This document shows positions 43,678-53,729 of a stretch of DNA of 64,000 nt, piece by piece. The DNA lies in the NCBI GenBank assembly GCA_903813345.2, contig CAIIXF020000002.1:8579555-8643554 (forward strand). The letters run 5' to 3'. This DNA is from Owenia fusiformis (lineage: Eukaryota; Annelida; Polychaeta; Sabellida; Oweniidae). The notes beneath the pieces were generated by a model. The model ran no database searches. It worked only from the letters and a program-made list of their open reading frames with translations, and was not told the DNA's origin. A program made the translations under genes and the position numbers. Position 1 is the first letter of the stretch. Each line of letters starts with the position of its first letter.

Positions 43678-44370
43678 GCTCAAGGGCCAGAGGAGCCAGG
43701 CTAAGGAGCCAAAGAGCTGGACGAGGAGCCAGAGGAGCCAAGTCCAGGAGCTAAAGGAGCCAAGCTTAAGGGCTAGAGGAGCCAGGCTAAAGAGCTGAAC
43801 GAGGAGCCAGAGGAGCCAAGTTCAGGAGCTCAAGGAGCCAAGCTTAAGAGCCAGAGGAGCCAGGCTGAGGAGCCAAAGAGCTGGACGAGGAGCCAAGCTC
43901 AAGAGCTAGAGGAGCCAGGCTAAGGAGCCAAAGAGCTGGACGAGGAGCCAGAGGAGCCAAGTCCAGGAGCTAAAGGAGCCAAGCTCAAGAGCCAAAGGAG
44001 CCAAGCTTAAGAGCCAGAGGAGCCAGGCTGAGGAGCCAAAGAGCTGGACGAGGAGCCAGAGGAGCCAAGTTCAGGAGCTAAAGGAGCCGAGCTTAGGAGC
44101 TAGAGGAGCCAGGCTAAAGAGCTGAACGAGGAGCCAAACTCAAGAGCCAGAGGAGCCAGGCTAAGGAGCCAAAGAGCTGGACGAGGAGCCAGAGGAGCCA
44201 CGTCCAGGAGCTAAAGGAGCCAAGCTTAAGAGCCAGAGGAGCCAGGCTAAAGAGCCGAACGAGGAGCCAGAGGAGCCAAGCTAAAGAGCCAAAGAGCTGG
44301 ACGAAGGGCCAGAGGAGCCACGTTCAGGAGCCAGAGGAGCCAGGCTATAGAGCCCAGGGAGCCAAGCAAA
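43678..44370 (+). repeat. GGAGCCA-rich minisatellite within left LTR
   Basis: Irregular higher-order array of aggagccagaggagccaag-type words with aaagagctggacgagg inserts, entirely purine-biased on this strand. Repeated at about 50036-50728. Confidence 0.9.
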
Positions 44371-44621
44371 GAGCTAATAACGCAGCAACCGCCGACATCC
44401 ATCCTACAAAGAGAATTATAGTGACATTTTAGTTTATGAACATTAAAGTGTTATTTTCATGTATTAATAGTTGTGTTAAAAATATATGTATTAAATTGGA
44501 AGCCATTTGTGACTGTCGTTTTATCCAGTCCACCAAACCAGGACTGGGCCCACAGAGAAGTGTAAGGTGAAAAAGTTACTCATCGCTTCCAGACTACCAG
44601 CAAAAGTCTGGAACGCGACAT

Positions 44622-44638
44622 TGGTGTCAGATGTGGGA
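44622..44638 (+). other. Primer-binding site
   Basis: TGGTGTCAGATGTGGGA begins two bases after the left LTR. It differs by one base from the TGGTGTCAGAAGTGGGA type, complementary to the 3' end of some leucine tRNAs; tRNA assignment is from general knowledge. Confidence 0.75.
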
Positions 44639-44666
44639 TTAGTAAAACGACAGTAACGAGCACAAG

Positions 44667-47600
44667 ATGGCAACGTCAGACGCAGATACAAGCCGAGCTA
44701 TGGAGAGCAAGCTCCAAACAGATAGAGACATGGAGATGGACCTCCAATTAGATGGTGAAAAGACGGTGTTCTTCAGAGGACAACCAGGAGGTGATGACAT
44801 GGTATTGGATGACACCATTCCTGTGGAAGATATGCCGTCACCAAACAGGCCGAAGAGGGCATTTCCGCTGCAGAGTACCGGATACTGGTCAGGAACAGAG
44901 CAGCGGGTGCTACCAAACTACGCGACTCCACCAAGAGGAGCCCATGGTATTAATCAGCCAAGAACTTCTACTGAGGAGGTTCCAGTCAGCCGGATGAGTG
45001 AAGAATTGTTCACACTGCAGAGGGAGCTGGTGTCACAGCAGCTCCAAACTACTTTGCTGACGAGCAGTGTGAAAGAGCAGGGAGAATATGTACATGAACT
45101 GAGGAGGGAGCAACAGAAGTTAAGGGGAGACTTGAGCCAAGGCCTTGGCACGTTTCAACAGGATCTTTCCCTTGGGCTGAGTTCAGTTCATGGAGCCCTA
45201 CAATCCATTGCTCAGACTATGGAGCAGTCAAGATCCCCACCAGAGGAGATAAAGAAGAAACATATTCGGGGGAGTAGTGTTAACCCAATGGCACAGGAGT
45301 GGCAGATCTACCAGGATCCCATCACAGAGCACCAACTTAAGTCACATTCAAGTTACAGAGGAATAAGTCCCCGTGAGTGTGGGCAAGCACAGTTAGAAGC
45401 TAACTTTCATAGAGAAGACACACCAATGATGTTTGAGCCAGTCCCCGGGGAGGCGGGAGGTTGGCTGCCTCCATATTTGGTTCATGAGAGACGGGTAAAG
45501 CAGGAACAGGAAACTGCCTGTCAGCAAGATGACCCAGTACGCTCCACTTGGGAGAATAGGACCACGTATGGAGAACCATCACTGCCTCCTCCTGGAAGGA
45601 GATTTCAAGCTCATCCGATGGAGGATAGGTCGCATCTGGAAGGGGGGAGTAATTGCTCTATAAAAGGAATGCAGAGAAATCCAGATCCCATGTTGTCATA
45701 CGTTGAGGTTAGCAAAGAGTCGGGTGGTGCTGTGCCGAAACTTACTTCTTCGAGTAGAAGAGCAGAGAAAACAGAGGTGAAAGAAAGTCCTCAGCCAAGG
45801 TACAGACCTGAGTTGAAACAGGCCACAATGATGGCGAACCCACACCTGGAACTACCATCTCGCAGTTCCCATAATGAGACAGCCCGAGTTACTCCAGAAG
45901 AGACAGCAACGGGAGCCACGGGGCAAGAACAAGACTGTGAGCCTGATGTGTCTCCAGGTAAGAAGAGTCGGAATAAAGAAGCTTCAAATGCCTCTGATAC
46001 TTCGGCGCTAGATTCTGTTCTGCAAATGGCTCAGAAAGCTATCGAAATTTGCGGAAAGGCAGTCGAATCGTCAAATACAGGGAGAAATACAAGGATAAAG
46101 CCTACACAAACGTTCGATGGGTCGAATCCCTGGCCAGATTACAAAGCATATTTTCAGACGTGTGTGGCAAATAATAACTGGACGGACAAAGAGAAGGCTC
46201 AGTATTTGGCCACCAACTTAAGAGGAGATGCCCAGCAGATCGTCCTGGAGTTGGAGAAGGGCTACTCTTATGAAGACCTACTGGAAGCCTTGGAGAAGAG
46301 GTTCGGCCCAGGTGGCAAGGCCGATGTGTATGAAGCTGAGCTGTGCAGTCGAAAAAGAAAGCCTCGAGAATCTTTGCAAAGTCTAGGGCAACACATACGA
46401 CGACTGACCTCCATGGCATACCCGGAAATGAGCCGGGATGTTCAAGATAGGCTCGCTCGCAGGAGCTTTGAACAAGCGATCCCAGATGAGGAGCTTAGGC
46501 GGGCCATACACAGTAAGGAGCCATCCACACTAGACAAGAGCATTGAAATTGCTCTTAGAGAGGAGAGCTATCAAGAGTCTGAGAGAATAAGACAAGGGCT
46601 CAAAGGGAGGACTAAGGAGCAAAGAATCTCGACAGTGGAAGAAGACTCATCTGAATTTACCAAGCTCTTACATGGATTAAAAAGGGAATTGCTGACGGAA
46701 ATAAAGAATCTTCAAAACAAGGAGGAGAGCCCCAAACCCCAGGGAAAGGCGGGAACGAGATATCCCTGCAAGAGCTGTGGGGAACGGGGACATTCAATGA
46801 CCTCTTGCTCACAAACCAGGTGTTACAACTGTGATGGGCTAGGTCATATTGCTTCCTCTTGTCCCGAGCCTCGGCGACACAGTAATGATTCAAGATTCAG
46901 CAACACCAGCCCTATTAGGTTTTTGTTCAATAACAATGTTGAGTTGCAGCCTGGTAGTAAACCAGCAGTGCAGAAAATTCTTGCAGATGCAAAGTTTTGT
47001 GGAACTTCCATGCAGTTCCTCATTGATTCTGGGTCCATGCAGAACATGATCAGCATAGAAAGCTACCAGAAGATACCCCTTTGTCGACGACCCAGTTTGA
47101 AGCCTCCGTCTCAAGTATTTGTACAAGCCGATGGCTCTCCCCTTTCCACATATGGGGAGATTACTGGAAAGATAAAGATAGAAGGGAGAACAACATTGAC
47201 TACAGCAGTGGTAGCTGATATTGCTCAAGCTGGTATTCTTGGAGTAGAATACATGTCCACCAGTGGAGCTGTAATAAACTTCAATAAGTTGGAGATGTCT
47301 TTTGATGACGGGGAGATGACAGAGCGACACCATGTGCAAGATGAGCAGATTCAAAGAACGAATACGACATCATCAAATGCACTGAAGAAGCAGAAACAGC
47401 CATCCTCTGACCGAGCATCATTACCACTACCCATGCAAAGATCTAAGAAAAACGAGAGGAGAGTAACATTTACCGAGGTTCTAAAGCAGAATAAGAAGGC
47501 AGCCTTTGATAAGAATGTTGATGCTGAGGATAGTGACCTGGAAGAAGAGGAAGCCGAAAAACCAAGAGTTATGGCCAGGGAACAACACAAGGAAGAGAAT

Positions 47601-48365
47601 TCTACTGGGTCTGATCCACCATACCCATTTGCCCCTCGGGTTTGTCAACTGATGGCAGACGAGGACATTCCACCCTATTCAAGTAAGCTGTTAAAGGTCC
47701 ACATTGCTCCTACAGAGGAGGCAAGTCAGATGGGGATCATCGAATCGGTGTTACCAGATGCTCTAGAATCTGATGAAGTGGAGGTGGTTACTTCCCTGAC
47801 TGAGGCACGAGATGGGATTGCTCTTATCAAGCTGAGGAATTGTTCTGCGCATCCAGTTAGATTGGAGATGGGCACAATACTTGGTGTGTTTAGCTCAGTG
47901 GAGAATCTAGTGTCTCATTTAGAAGAGCCCCCAGAAGCAGTAAATCGAATCTCAGAGAAGAGAGAGCCAGTGGACAAAGAGCCGATGGCAGGACAGTTGA
48001 AAGATTGTCCACTGATAGAAGAACAAGGGGAAAGAAATCCAGCTGTGTCAACTAAGCCCAGAAAAAGGAGGGGGAAGCATTCGAGGTCACAATTCAGGCC
48101 AAGGACCTGTGAGAGAAACAAACCTGCAAACGAGTATGCCAGAAAGAGGATTCTGCACAGGGAGGGTTATCTCAGGAGCTCCTCACACCAGTGGTACTAT
48201 CCAGCAAAGAGCTCCCCTTGTGAGGGGAACTATCCTTCTAAGAATTCATCGTACAAGGAGCATCCTCCAAAGAGCTCAATGCATCAGAAAACAAGTCCAA
48301 TTGGTGCCCCTCCATGGAGCATACCTAAGTCAGCGAGCAAACACAGAAAGACCAAGAGCCTCTGA
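44667..48365 (+). CDS. Gag-protease polyprotein of the LTR element, 1,232 aa
   Basis: The ORF starts in good context (AAGATGGCA) 46 bp after the left LTR. The N-terminal 450 residues are polar, with a coiled-coil-prone stretch around 110-165. A Gypsy-type capsid/retrotrans_gag region follows (FDGSNPWPDYKAYF at about 483 to about 650). Two CX2CX4HX4C zinc knuckles sit at C701-C714 and C719-C732. A retropepsin domain follows, with catalytic DSGS at about 787 and ILGVEY downstream. After an acidic linker comes a region like the protease-RT spacer of Gypsy elements, then a basic Ser/Tyr-rich tail. The ORF then stops: no reverse transcriptase. It is intact, without frameshift, so the particle-forming and protease parts may be functional. 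Confidence 0.93.
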   Translation: MATSDADTSRAMESKLQTDRDMEMDLQLDGEKTVFFRGQPGGDDMVLDDTIPVEDMPSPNRPKRAFPLQSTGYWSGTEQRVLPNYATPPRGAHGINQPRTSTEEVPVSRMSEELFTLQRELVSQQLQTTLLTSSVKEQGEYVHELRREQQKLRGDLSQGLGTFQQDLSLGLSSVHGALQSIAQTMEQSRSPPEEIKKKHIRGSSVNPMAQEWQIYQDPITEHQLKSHSSYRGISPRECGQAQLEANFHREDTPMMFEPVPGEAGGWLPPYLVHERRVKQEQETACQQDDPVRSTWENRTTYGEPSLPPPGRRFQAHPMEDRSHLEGGSNCSIKGMQRNPDPMLSYVEVSKESGGAVPKLTSSSRRAEKTEVKESPQPRYRPELKQATMMANPHLELPSRSSHNETARVTPEETATGATGQEQDCEPDVSPGKKSRNKEASNASDTSALDSVLQMAQKAIEICGKAVESSNTGRNTRIKPTQTFDGSNPWPDYKAYFQTCVANNNWTDKEKAQYLATNLRGDAQQIVLELEKGYSYEDLLEALEKRFGPGGKADVYEAELCSRKRKPRESLQSLGQHIRRLTSMAYPEMSRDVQDRLARRSFEQAIPDEELRRAIHSKEPSTLDKSIEIALREESYQESERIRQGLKGRTKEQRISTVEEDSSEFTKLLHGLKRELLTEIKNLQNKEESPKPQGKAGTRYPCKSCGERGHSMTSCSQTRCYNCDGLGHIASSCPEPRRHSNDSRFSNTSPIRFLFNNNVELQPGSKPAVQKILADAKFCGTSMQFLIDSGSMQNMISIESYQKIPLCRRPSLKPPSQVFVQADGSPLSTYGEITGKIKIEGRTTLTTAVVADIAQAGILGVEYMSTSGAVINFNKLEMSFDDGEMTERHHVQDEQIQRTNTTSSNALKKQKQPSSDRASLPLPMQRSKKNERRVTFTEVLKQNKKAAFDKNVDAEDSDLEEEEAEKPRVMAREQHKEENSTGSDPPYPFAPRVCQLMADEDIPPYSSKLLKVHIAPTEEASQMGIIESVLPDALESDEVEVVTSLTEARDGIALIKLRNCSAHPVRLEMGTILGVFSSVENLVSHLEEPPEAVNRISEKREPVDKEPMAGQLKDCPLIEEQGERNPAVSTKPRKRRGKHSRSQFRPRTCERNKPANEYARKRILHREGYLRSSSHQWYYPAKSSPCEGNYPSKNSSYKEHPPKSSMHQKTSPIGAPPWSIPKSASKHRKTKSL

Positions 48366-48490
48366 GAGCTGACGAGCTCTTCCTGTAAAGAAGGCACCAG
48401 GAGTCAGAGAGTGAAGACAGTTATCAGTTACAGTACATTTGTTTTGATAATTTGCAGGAATTTTGTTTTATGTGAGGGCACATAAAAGCT

Positions 48491-48500
48491 AGAAGGGGGG
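48491..48500 (+). other. Polypurine tract
   Basis: AGAAGGGGGG lies two bases upstream of the right LTR, the expected place for plus-strand priming. Confidence 0.8.
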
Positions 48501-48502
48501 TA

Positions 48503-50978
48503 TGTGGGAAAATTTCATTTTTTGTGTTTATCCTTTTTAATTTTCCCACTGGTGCAGATTATTGTTTAATTCAGTGTTTAATGGCCCATTTATGCAAGGG
48601 ATGGGGAAACCCCTGCTCACAAGTGGGTATTCCAAGACAGGAAGGGGAATCCCCTCAATTGCTGCAATGCAGTGCCCCTGATTTCAAAATGTGTTCACCT
48701 GTGCCTATGACTCATGCCATCACATGACAGAGAGAACGAAGGTCGCCATCTTGAAGGAAGCAGCGTGAATCAAAGGTTGGGAGGAAATCCACATTTATCA
48801 CACTTTAGAGTAGCCATCTGCCAAGGATTCGGGATTAATAACGAATGATAAAGCGGGAAGACGCACCAGGAGGTTCTTGAAGGAGAAACAACAGAGAAAA
48901 CCTGAATTTTTGGCAACTTAGAGAAAGAAGCATTTATTCGGGTGAGGTTTTTCCTTTTTGTAATTTGATTTTATGGCCAGCATGCTACTAGGTGCCTCTG
49001 ACTGACTATAATTTTTAATTTCATGTGTACCAGAATTTGTAACTTTATGGCCAGCATGCTACTGGGATGCCTCTGACTGACTGTAGTTATAATTCAACGG
49101 GTATTGAGATTTATCGTGCGTCGCCATTTTGTGTCCCAGACTTGCTAAGTGAGATATTTGTCAGATTTAATGTAAAGCAACACTGTGTCATTAATTGCCT
49201 AACGTGTTGTCGAGAATTCTTCACAGTTCAGTGCTGTCCTAGGGGAAGCAGCAAGGAACAACCTGCAAGCAGCCTTGCATTATCGTTAGGTGAAATTGGG
49301 AAACTTCCCAACACGGCAAATTAATTTTGTCAGTTGGTTTCACCGCTGACAGAAATAGTTCCAGAAAGACTTCCATCGCATCGGGCAGTGAGGAGCCTTC
49401 CCAGAAAACTCAAGAGCCATAGAGGCAGAGCAAGGCTAAAGAGCCAGAAGAGTCCAGTCAAGAGACAGTGTGAGCTAATTTTGTCAGTTGGTTTCACCGC
49501 TGACAGAAATAGTTCCAGGAAGACTTCCATCGCATCGGGCAGTGAGGAGCCTTCCCAGAAAACTCAAGAGCCATAGAGGCAGAGCAAGGCTAAAGAGCCA
49601 GAAGAGTCCAGTCAAGAGACAGTGTGAGCTAATTTTGTCAGTTGGTTTCACCGCTGACAGAAATAGTTCCAGGAAGACTTCCATCGCATCAGGCAGTGAG
49701 GAGCCTTCCCAGAAAACTCAAGAGCCATAGAGGCAGAGCAAGGCTAAAGAGCCAGAAGAGTCCAGTCAAGAGACAGTGTGAGCTAATTTTGTCAGTTGGT
49801 TTCACCGCTGACAGAAATAGTTCCAGGAAGACTTCCATCGCATCAGGCAGTGAGGAGCCTTCCCAGAAAACTCAAGAGCCATAGAGGCAGAGCAAGGCTA
49901 AAGAGCCAGAAGAGTCAAGTCAAGAGTCACAGTGAACTGTTTTGTCAGTTGGTTTCACCGCTGACAGAAATAGTTCCAGGAAGACTTCTAGAGCAACGAG
50001 CAGCTAGGAGCCTTCCCAGTAAGAAGAGGAACTAAGCTCAAGGGCCAGAGGAGCCAGGCTAAGGAGCCAAAGAGCTGGACGAGGAGCCAGAGGAGCCAAG
50101 TCCAGGAGCTAAAGGAGCCAAGCTTAAGGGCTAGAGGAGCCAGGCTAAAGAGCTGAACGAGGAGCCAGAGGAGCCAAGTTCAGGAGCTCAAGGAGCCAAG
50201 CTTAAGAGCCAGAGGAGCCAGGCTGAGGAGCCAAAGAGCTGGACGAGGAGCCAAGCTCAAGAGCTAGAGGAGCCAGGCTAAGGAGCCAAAGAGCTGGACG
50301 AGGAGCCAGAGGAGCCAAGTCCAGGAGCTAAAGGAGCCAAGCTCAAGAGCCAAAGGAGCCAAGCTTAAGAGCCAGAGGAGCCAGGCTGAGGAGCCAAAGA
50401 GCTGGACGAGGAGCCAGAGGAGCCAAGTTCAGGAGCTAAAGGAGCCGAGCTTAGGAGCTAGAGGAGCCAGGCTAAAGAGCTGAACGAGGAGCCAAACTCA
50501 AGAGCCAGAGGAGCCAGGCTAAGGAGCCAAAGAGCTGGACGAGGAGCCAGAGGAGCCACGTCCAGGAGCTAAAGGAGCCAAGCTTAAGAGCCAGAGGAGC
50601 CAGGCTAAAGAGCCGAACGAGGAGCCAGAGGAGCCAAGCTAAAGAGCCAAAGAGCTGGACGAAGGGCCAGAGGAGCCACGTTCAGGAGCCAGAGGAGCCA
50701 GGCTATAGAGCCCAGGGAGCCAAGCAAAGAGCTAATAACGCAGCAACCGCCGACATCCATCCTACAAAGAGAATTATAGTGACATTTTAGTTTATGAACA
50801 TTAAAGTGTTATTTTCATGTATTAATAGTTGTGTTAAAAATATATGTATTAAATTGGAAGCCATTTGTGACTGTCGTTTTATCCAGTCCACCAAACCAGG
50901 ACTGGGCCCACAGAGAAGTGTAAGGTGAAAAAGTTACTCATCGCTTCCAGACTACCAGCAAAAGTCTGGAACGCGACA
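48503..50978 (+). repeat. Right LTR, 2,476 bp
   Basis: Same length and order as the left LTR, including the 154-bp units (49325-50035) and the GGAGCCA minisatellite (50036-50728). No substitution was noticed between the two copies on reading. Confidence 0.95.
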
Positions 50979-51163
50979 ATATTCAGTAGCCGTATTGTCC
51001 AGGTTTGAATTTTCAAAGTAAATTATCTCAATGACCAAATTTTTCACTGATGATTTTCATGATAAATCATTGAATGATTTATCTTATATTAAATGACCTA
51101 TTGTATTTTATAATATTGCGAAGTAATTGAGCATACTACATACTACTTGGGAATACTACACTG

Positions 51164-51169
51164 AATAAA
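51164..51169 (+). promoter_or_regulatory. AATAAA, possible original poly(A) signal of the lengsin-like gene
   Basis: First AATAAA on the plus strand after the retrotransposon, about 185 bp beyond it. No AATAAA was seen between the lengsin-like stop (41909) and the left LTR (42145). Confidence 0.35.
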
Positions 51170-51430
51170 GTCTCAGTTTATATATCATTATTATTATTAA
51201 GGAATCATATCTGTTACTTTGTAAAATGATAAAGCCAAAAAATATCCAATTTTTATTGAGGGTCTATAATCAATTAAGTATATTTTGTATCAGCATATGT
51301 CATTATTGACTTATAAAAAGTGCAAATAAAGAGAAGAAACTGAAAAGTTTGATATAGATCATGCTTTCATTGTTGCATGCATTTTTTATCATCATAAGCA
51401 AAGTCATAGGGAATGAAACATTAGAAAAGC

Positions 51431-51436
51431 TTTATT
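51431..51436 (-). promoter_or_regulatory. Poly(A) signal for the acidic-protein gene
   Basis: TTTATT on the plus strand (AATAAA on the minus), about 115 bp after the stop codon. Confidence 0.5.
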
Positions 51437-51550
51437 ATAACATACTGTACTTCAAATTCTACTGTTTAATGTTACACCATGCATCATATAATTACTATTA
51501 CAATGTATAATAGACTTTGTGTTGCCATCACATTCATCGGTGATCCTTCA

Positions 51551-52357
51551 TTATTCAGCAACCGTATCTTTAGTGTTGTCATTCTTGGGTTCAGCATCAT
51601 TTTCACCTGTTGGTGATTCCTTATTCTCTTCACTATTATCTTCCTCCATCTGGTCATTCGGTTCAGTTGCTGTTTCTTCAACTATAGTTTCACTGTCTTT
51701 TACATTTGCAATGCTTTGTGTATTGTTTTCATCATTGCCAGTATTGTTTTCACTATCACCAGTATTGTCTTTCACTTCGCCCTTTTCACCTTCAACTTGA
51801 CTTACAATGTTTTCAGAGTCATCACCATTGTTTTCAGTTTTTAATGAAATATTATCGGCCTCTTTTGTATCCTGATTGCTTTGCTCGGATTTGTCTTTTT
51901 CATCAATATTTGCTTCATTATCATCATCAACCTTTTGTTCTGTTGATTTGGCTTTTTCTGTATCGTCATCCTTTTCATTAAGGTTTATGTCAATGATGAT
52001 ATCAACTGAATCATTTTTAGTGTCACTTTTTAATTTTCCATTTCCACTAAGTACCACCCCTTCTTGACTCTCGCCACGTTTTCGTTTGCCACTTTTCAGG
52101 TTTTCATTCCTTGATTTAGATGAGCCCGCTCTACTTTCTGTTTCCTCTGTGATGTCATCTAGTGACCTATCTTTGAATTCCTTTTCTCTGCGTCCAGTTT
52201 CAGACATTTCTTCAATCGTTTCAGTCATAGCCTGTTGCGCTTCAGGAGACAGGAATTCTATGAATTTTTTCTGACGAAAATCCTGAGTTTGGCGACTGCG
52301 CACATATGCTATGTCATCTTGTGACATCATACTTAGGTTCTTCATGTTGATCGCCAT
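51551..52357 (-). CDS. Unrecognised acidic, disordered protein, single coding exon, 268 aa
   Basis: ATG at 52357 (context ACAATGGCG) opens MAINMKNLSMMSQDDIAYV and the frame closes at 51551. The first 50 residues look structured (RQKKFIEFLSPEAQQAMTETI), followed by a basic KRKR motif near residue 90. The remaining 170 or so residues are rich in Glu, Asp, Asn and Ser, with GDSENNTGNDENN-type repeats, and are presumably disordered. A cttttcag-like acceptor at about 52449 upstream implies a spliced 5' UTR. AATAAA on the minus strand at 51431-51436 supplies a poly(A) signal. Nuclear location is suggested by KRKR and acidity. No family recognised. Confidence 0.7.
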   Translation of the reverse strand: MAINMKNLSMMSQDDIAYVRSRQTQDFRQKKFIEFLSPEAQQAMTETIEEMSETGRREKEFKDRSLDDITEETESRAGSSKSRNENLKSGKRKRGESQEGVVLSGNGKLKSDTKNDSVDIIIDINLNEKDDDTEKAKSTEQKVDDDNEANIDEKDKSEQSNQDTKEADNISLKTENNGDDSENIVSQVEGEKGEVKDNTGDSENNTGNDENNTQSIANVKDSETIVEETATEPNDQMEEDNSEENKESPTGENDAEPKNDNTKDTVAE

Positions 52358-52789
52358 TGTTGTTGTTGTAATTGTAATTGATTTGAGTTGTTCTGATGTT
52401 TTAAATGATTCGAGCGAGTTGTGCTGGAGTAGACAATCACCAGGTTTCCTGAAAATGAAACCAAAAAGTTACCCATTTAATTTTGAGCTACACAAATCAA
52501 AAAGCCTTTATCATTCAACAAAATCTATAACAAAAAAAAAATTAACAAAACTTCGAAAAACCAAATCGTTTGCTTGAATAAAGTAACTCATGCACCCGAT
52601 TGCACAGCAAAACTAGGGCTAGTTTAGGACAAACTCTTAATTGATATCAAACATTTTTTCTACTTTTTGGAGATTTCAATTGGAGAGATGGACAACTTTG
52701 AACCCATTAATGTCAATGGAATTAATAAATGTGATACTACAGACATAGAGGTGTGCTCAAGTTTAGCACTAATGTAAAAGAATTATGTG

Positions 52790-52997
52790 CACTCCCCTAC
52801 AAAAATTTGGAAACCCCAGTTCCCTAAACAGACAATGTGTGAAAGGCACTTATGTTTGGCAGGTTTAATACTAGTGGGTCATCAAAGTTTGATTTTTTCG
52901 ACCTGATTGAATTGAGGAAAAATGAAATTCAAAGAAAAAGAAACTCTACACACTACATTATGGGAAATCAGGATTACCATTTTTTTGGAGCGGACTG
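52790..52997. mobile_element. Diverged MITE of the CAGTCCCCT family
   Basis: The left end cactcccctacaaaaatttgg and right end ttttttggagcggactg are imperfect inverted repeats related to the 35935-36205 element. The right side keeps TA; the left TA is mutated. Confidence 0.6.
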
Positions 52998-53152
52998 TAC
53001 ACCATGTTAACCCGATGAGAATTGTCTCGATTGATTTTTTCTTTAGATCTGTAAATCTCTTGAACATTATGAGAGTACTTTGAACATTACATTGAAGTAC
53101 TATTGTATAATTGTATTTCATTAACAACACGTTTCCGCGTAGCATTAATATA

Positions 53153-53725
53153 CAGGGTAGGCCAAAAAACAATACCGAATTGATTTATATCATATCATTT
53201 TAAAGGTAATACATTTTCAAATAATTTGGTATATAACACTTTGTCATGAAATCAATATTAGATTTTAGGGAGACAATAGTAAATCTGCGGAATTATGTTA
53301 ATTTTTATTTATAGAATATCATTTTGTTAGGTAAATACATGCTTGTATATTTACATACTTGTGTGACTAACTTATTGTTTATAAATGTCAGTGTTGTTTA
53401 TAATCAATAAATACACAAATGGGGTCTGCTAAAAGACATTAAACGTATATGTCGTGAGAATTTTATTTTTCAACAAGACATTGCCTTGTACCATAGATCA
53501 AAGGAGACATCGGCATTCCTTTGCGAACAAGGTGTCAATTTGATTGATCTCGATGCTTGGTCACCCAACAGCCCCGATGCTAATGTGGTTGATTACCATA
53601 CATGGAGCCATCTCAAGGAAAGGGTACAATCAAAAGCATCCAATAGTAGCATTGATGAGCTGAAACACAGAATCCTAATTTTTATCCTGATTTGAAGTTG
53701 GGTTTTGGTTTTTTGGCCCACCCTG
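53153..53725 (+). mobile_element. Mariner relic with transposase C-terminus, TA TSD
   Basis: TIRs CAGGGTAGGCCAAAAAAC and GGTTTTTTGGCCCACCCTG are flanked by TA. Inside, about 53465-53695, a remnant reads FQQDIALYHRSKETSAFLCE and then DLDAWSPNSPDANVVDYHTW, the C-terminal catalytic region of a mariner transposase (SPDxNxxDYxxW). The N-terminal half is absent, so the element is inactive. Confidence 0.85.
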
Positions 53726-53729
53726 TAAA

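Larger units (their letters stand above)
42145..44620 (+). repeat. Left LTR, 2,476 bp
   Basis: Starts TGTGGGAAAATTTC and ends GGAACGCGACA. It contains about 4.5 copies of a 154-bp tandem unit (about 42967-43677), then a GGAGCCA-rich minisatellite (about 43678-44370), then an AT-rich stretch with ATTAAA near 44441. Small ORFs arise from the tandem units and are probably not genes. Confidence 0.95.
42145..50978 (+). mobile_element. Full-length non-autonomous Gypsy-like LTR retrotransposon (gag-protease only)
   Basis: Two direct LTRs (42145-44620, 48503-50978), both 2,476 bp and starting TG, ending CA, flank a 3,882-bp interior. The 4-bp target duplication ATAT sits at 42141-42144 and 50979-50982. 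The primer-binding site follows the left LTR and a polypurine tract precedes the right one. The single internal ORF has gag and retropepsin but there is no room for reverse transcriptase, RNase H or integrase. The LTRs keep a constant 6,358-bp offset and I saw no difference between them, so insertion is recent. It would need enzymes from another element. Confidence 0.95.
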
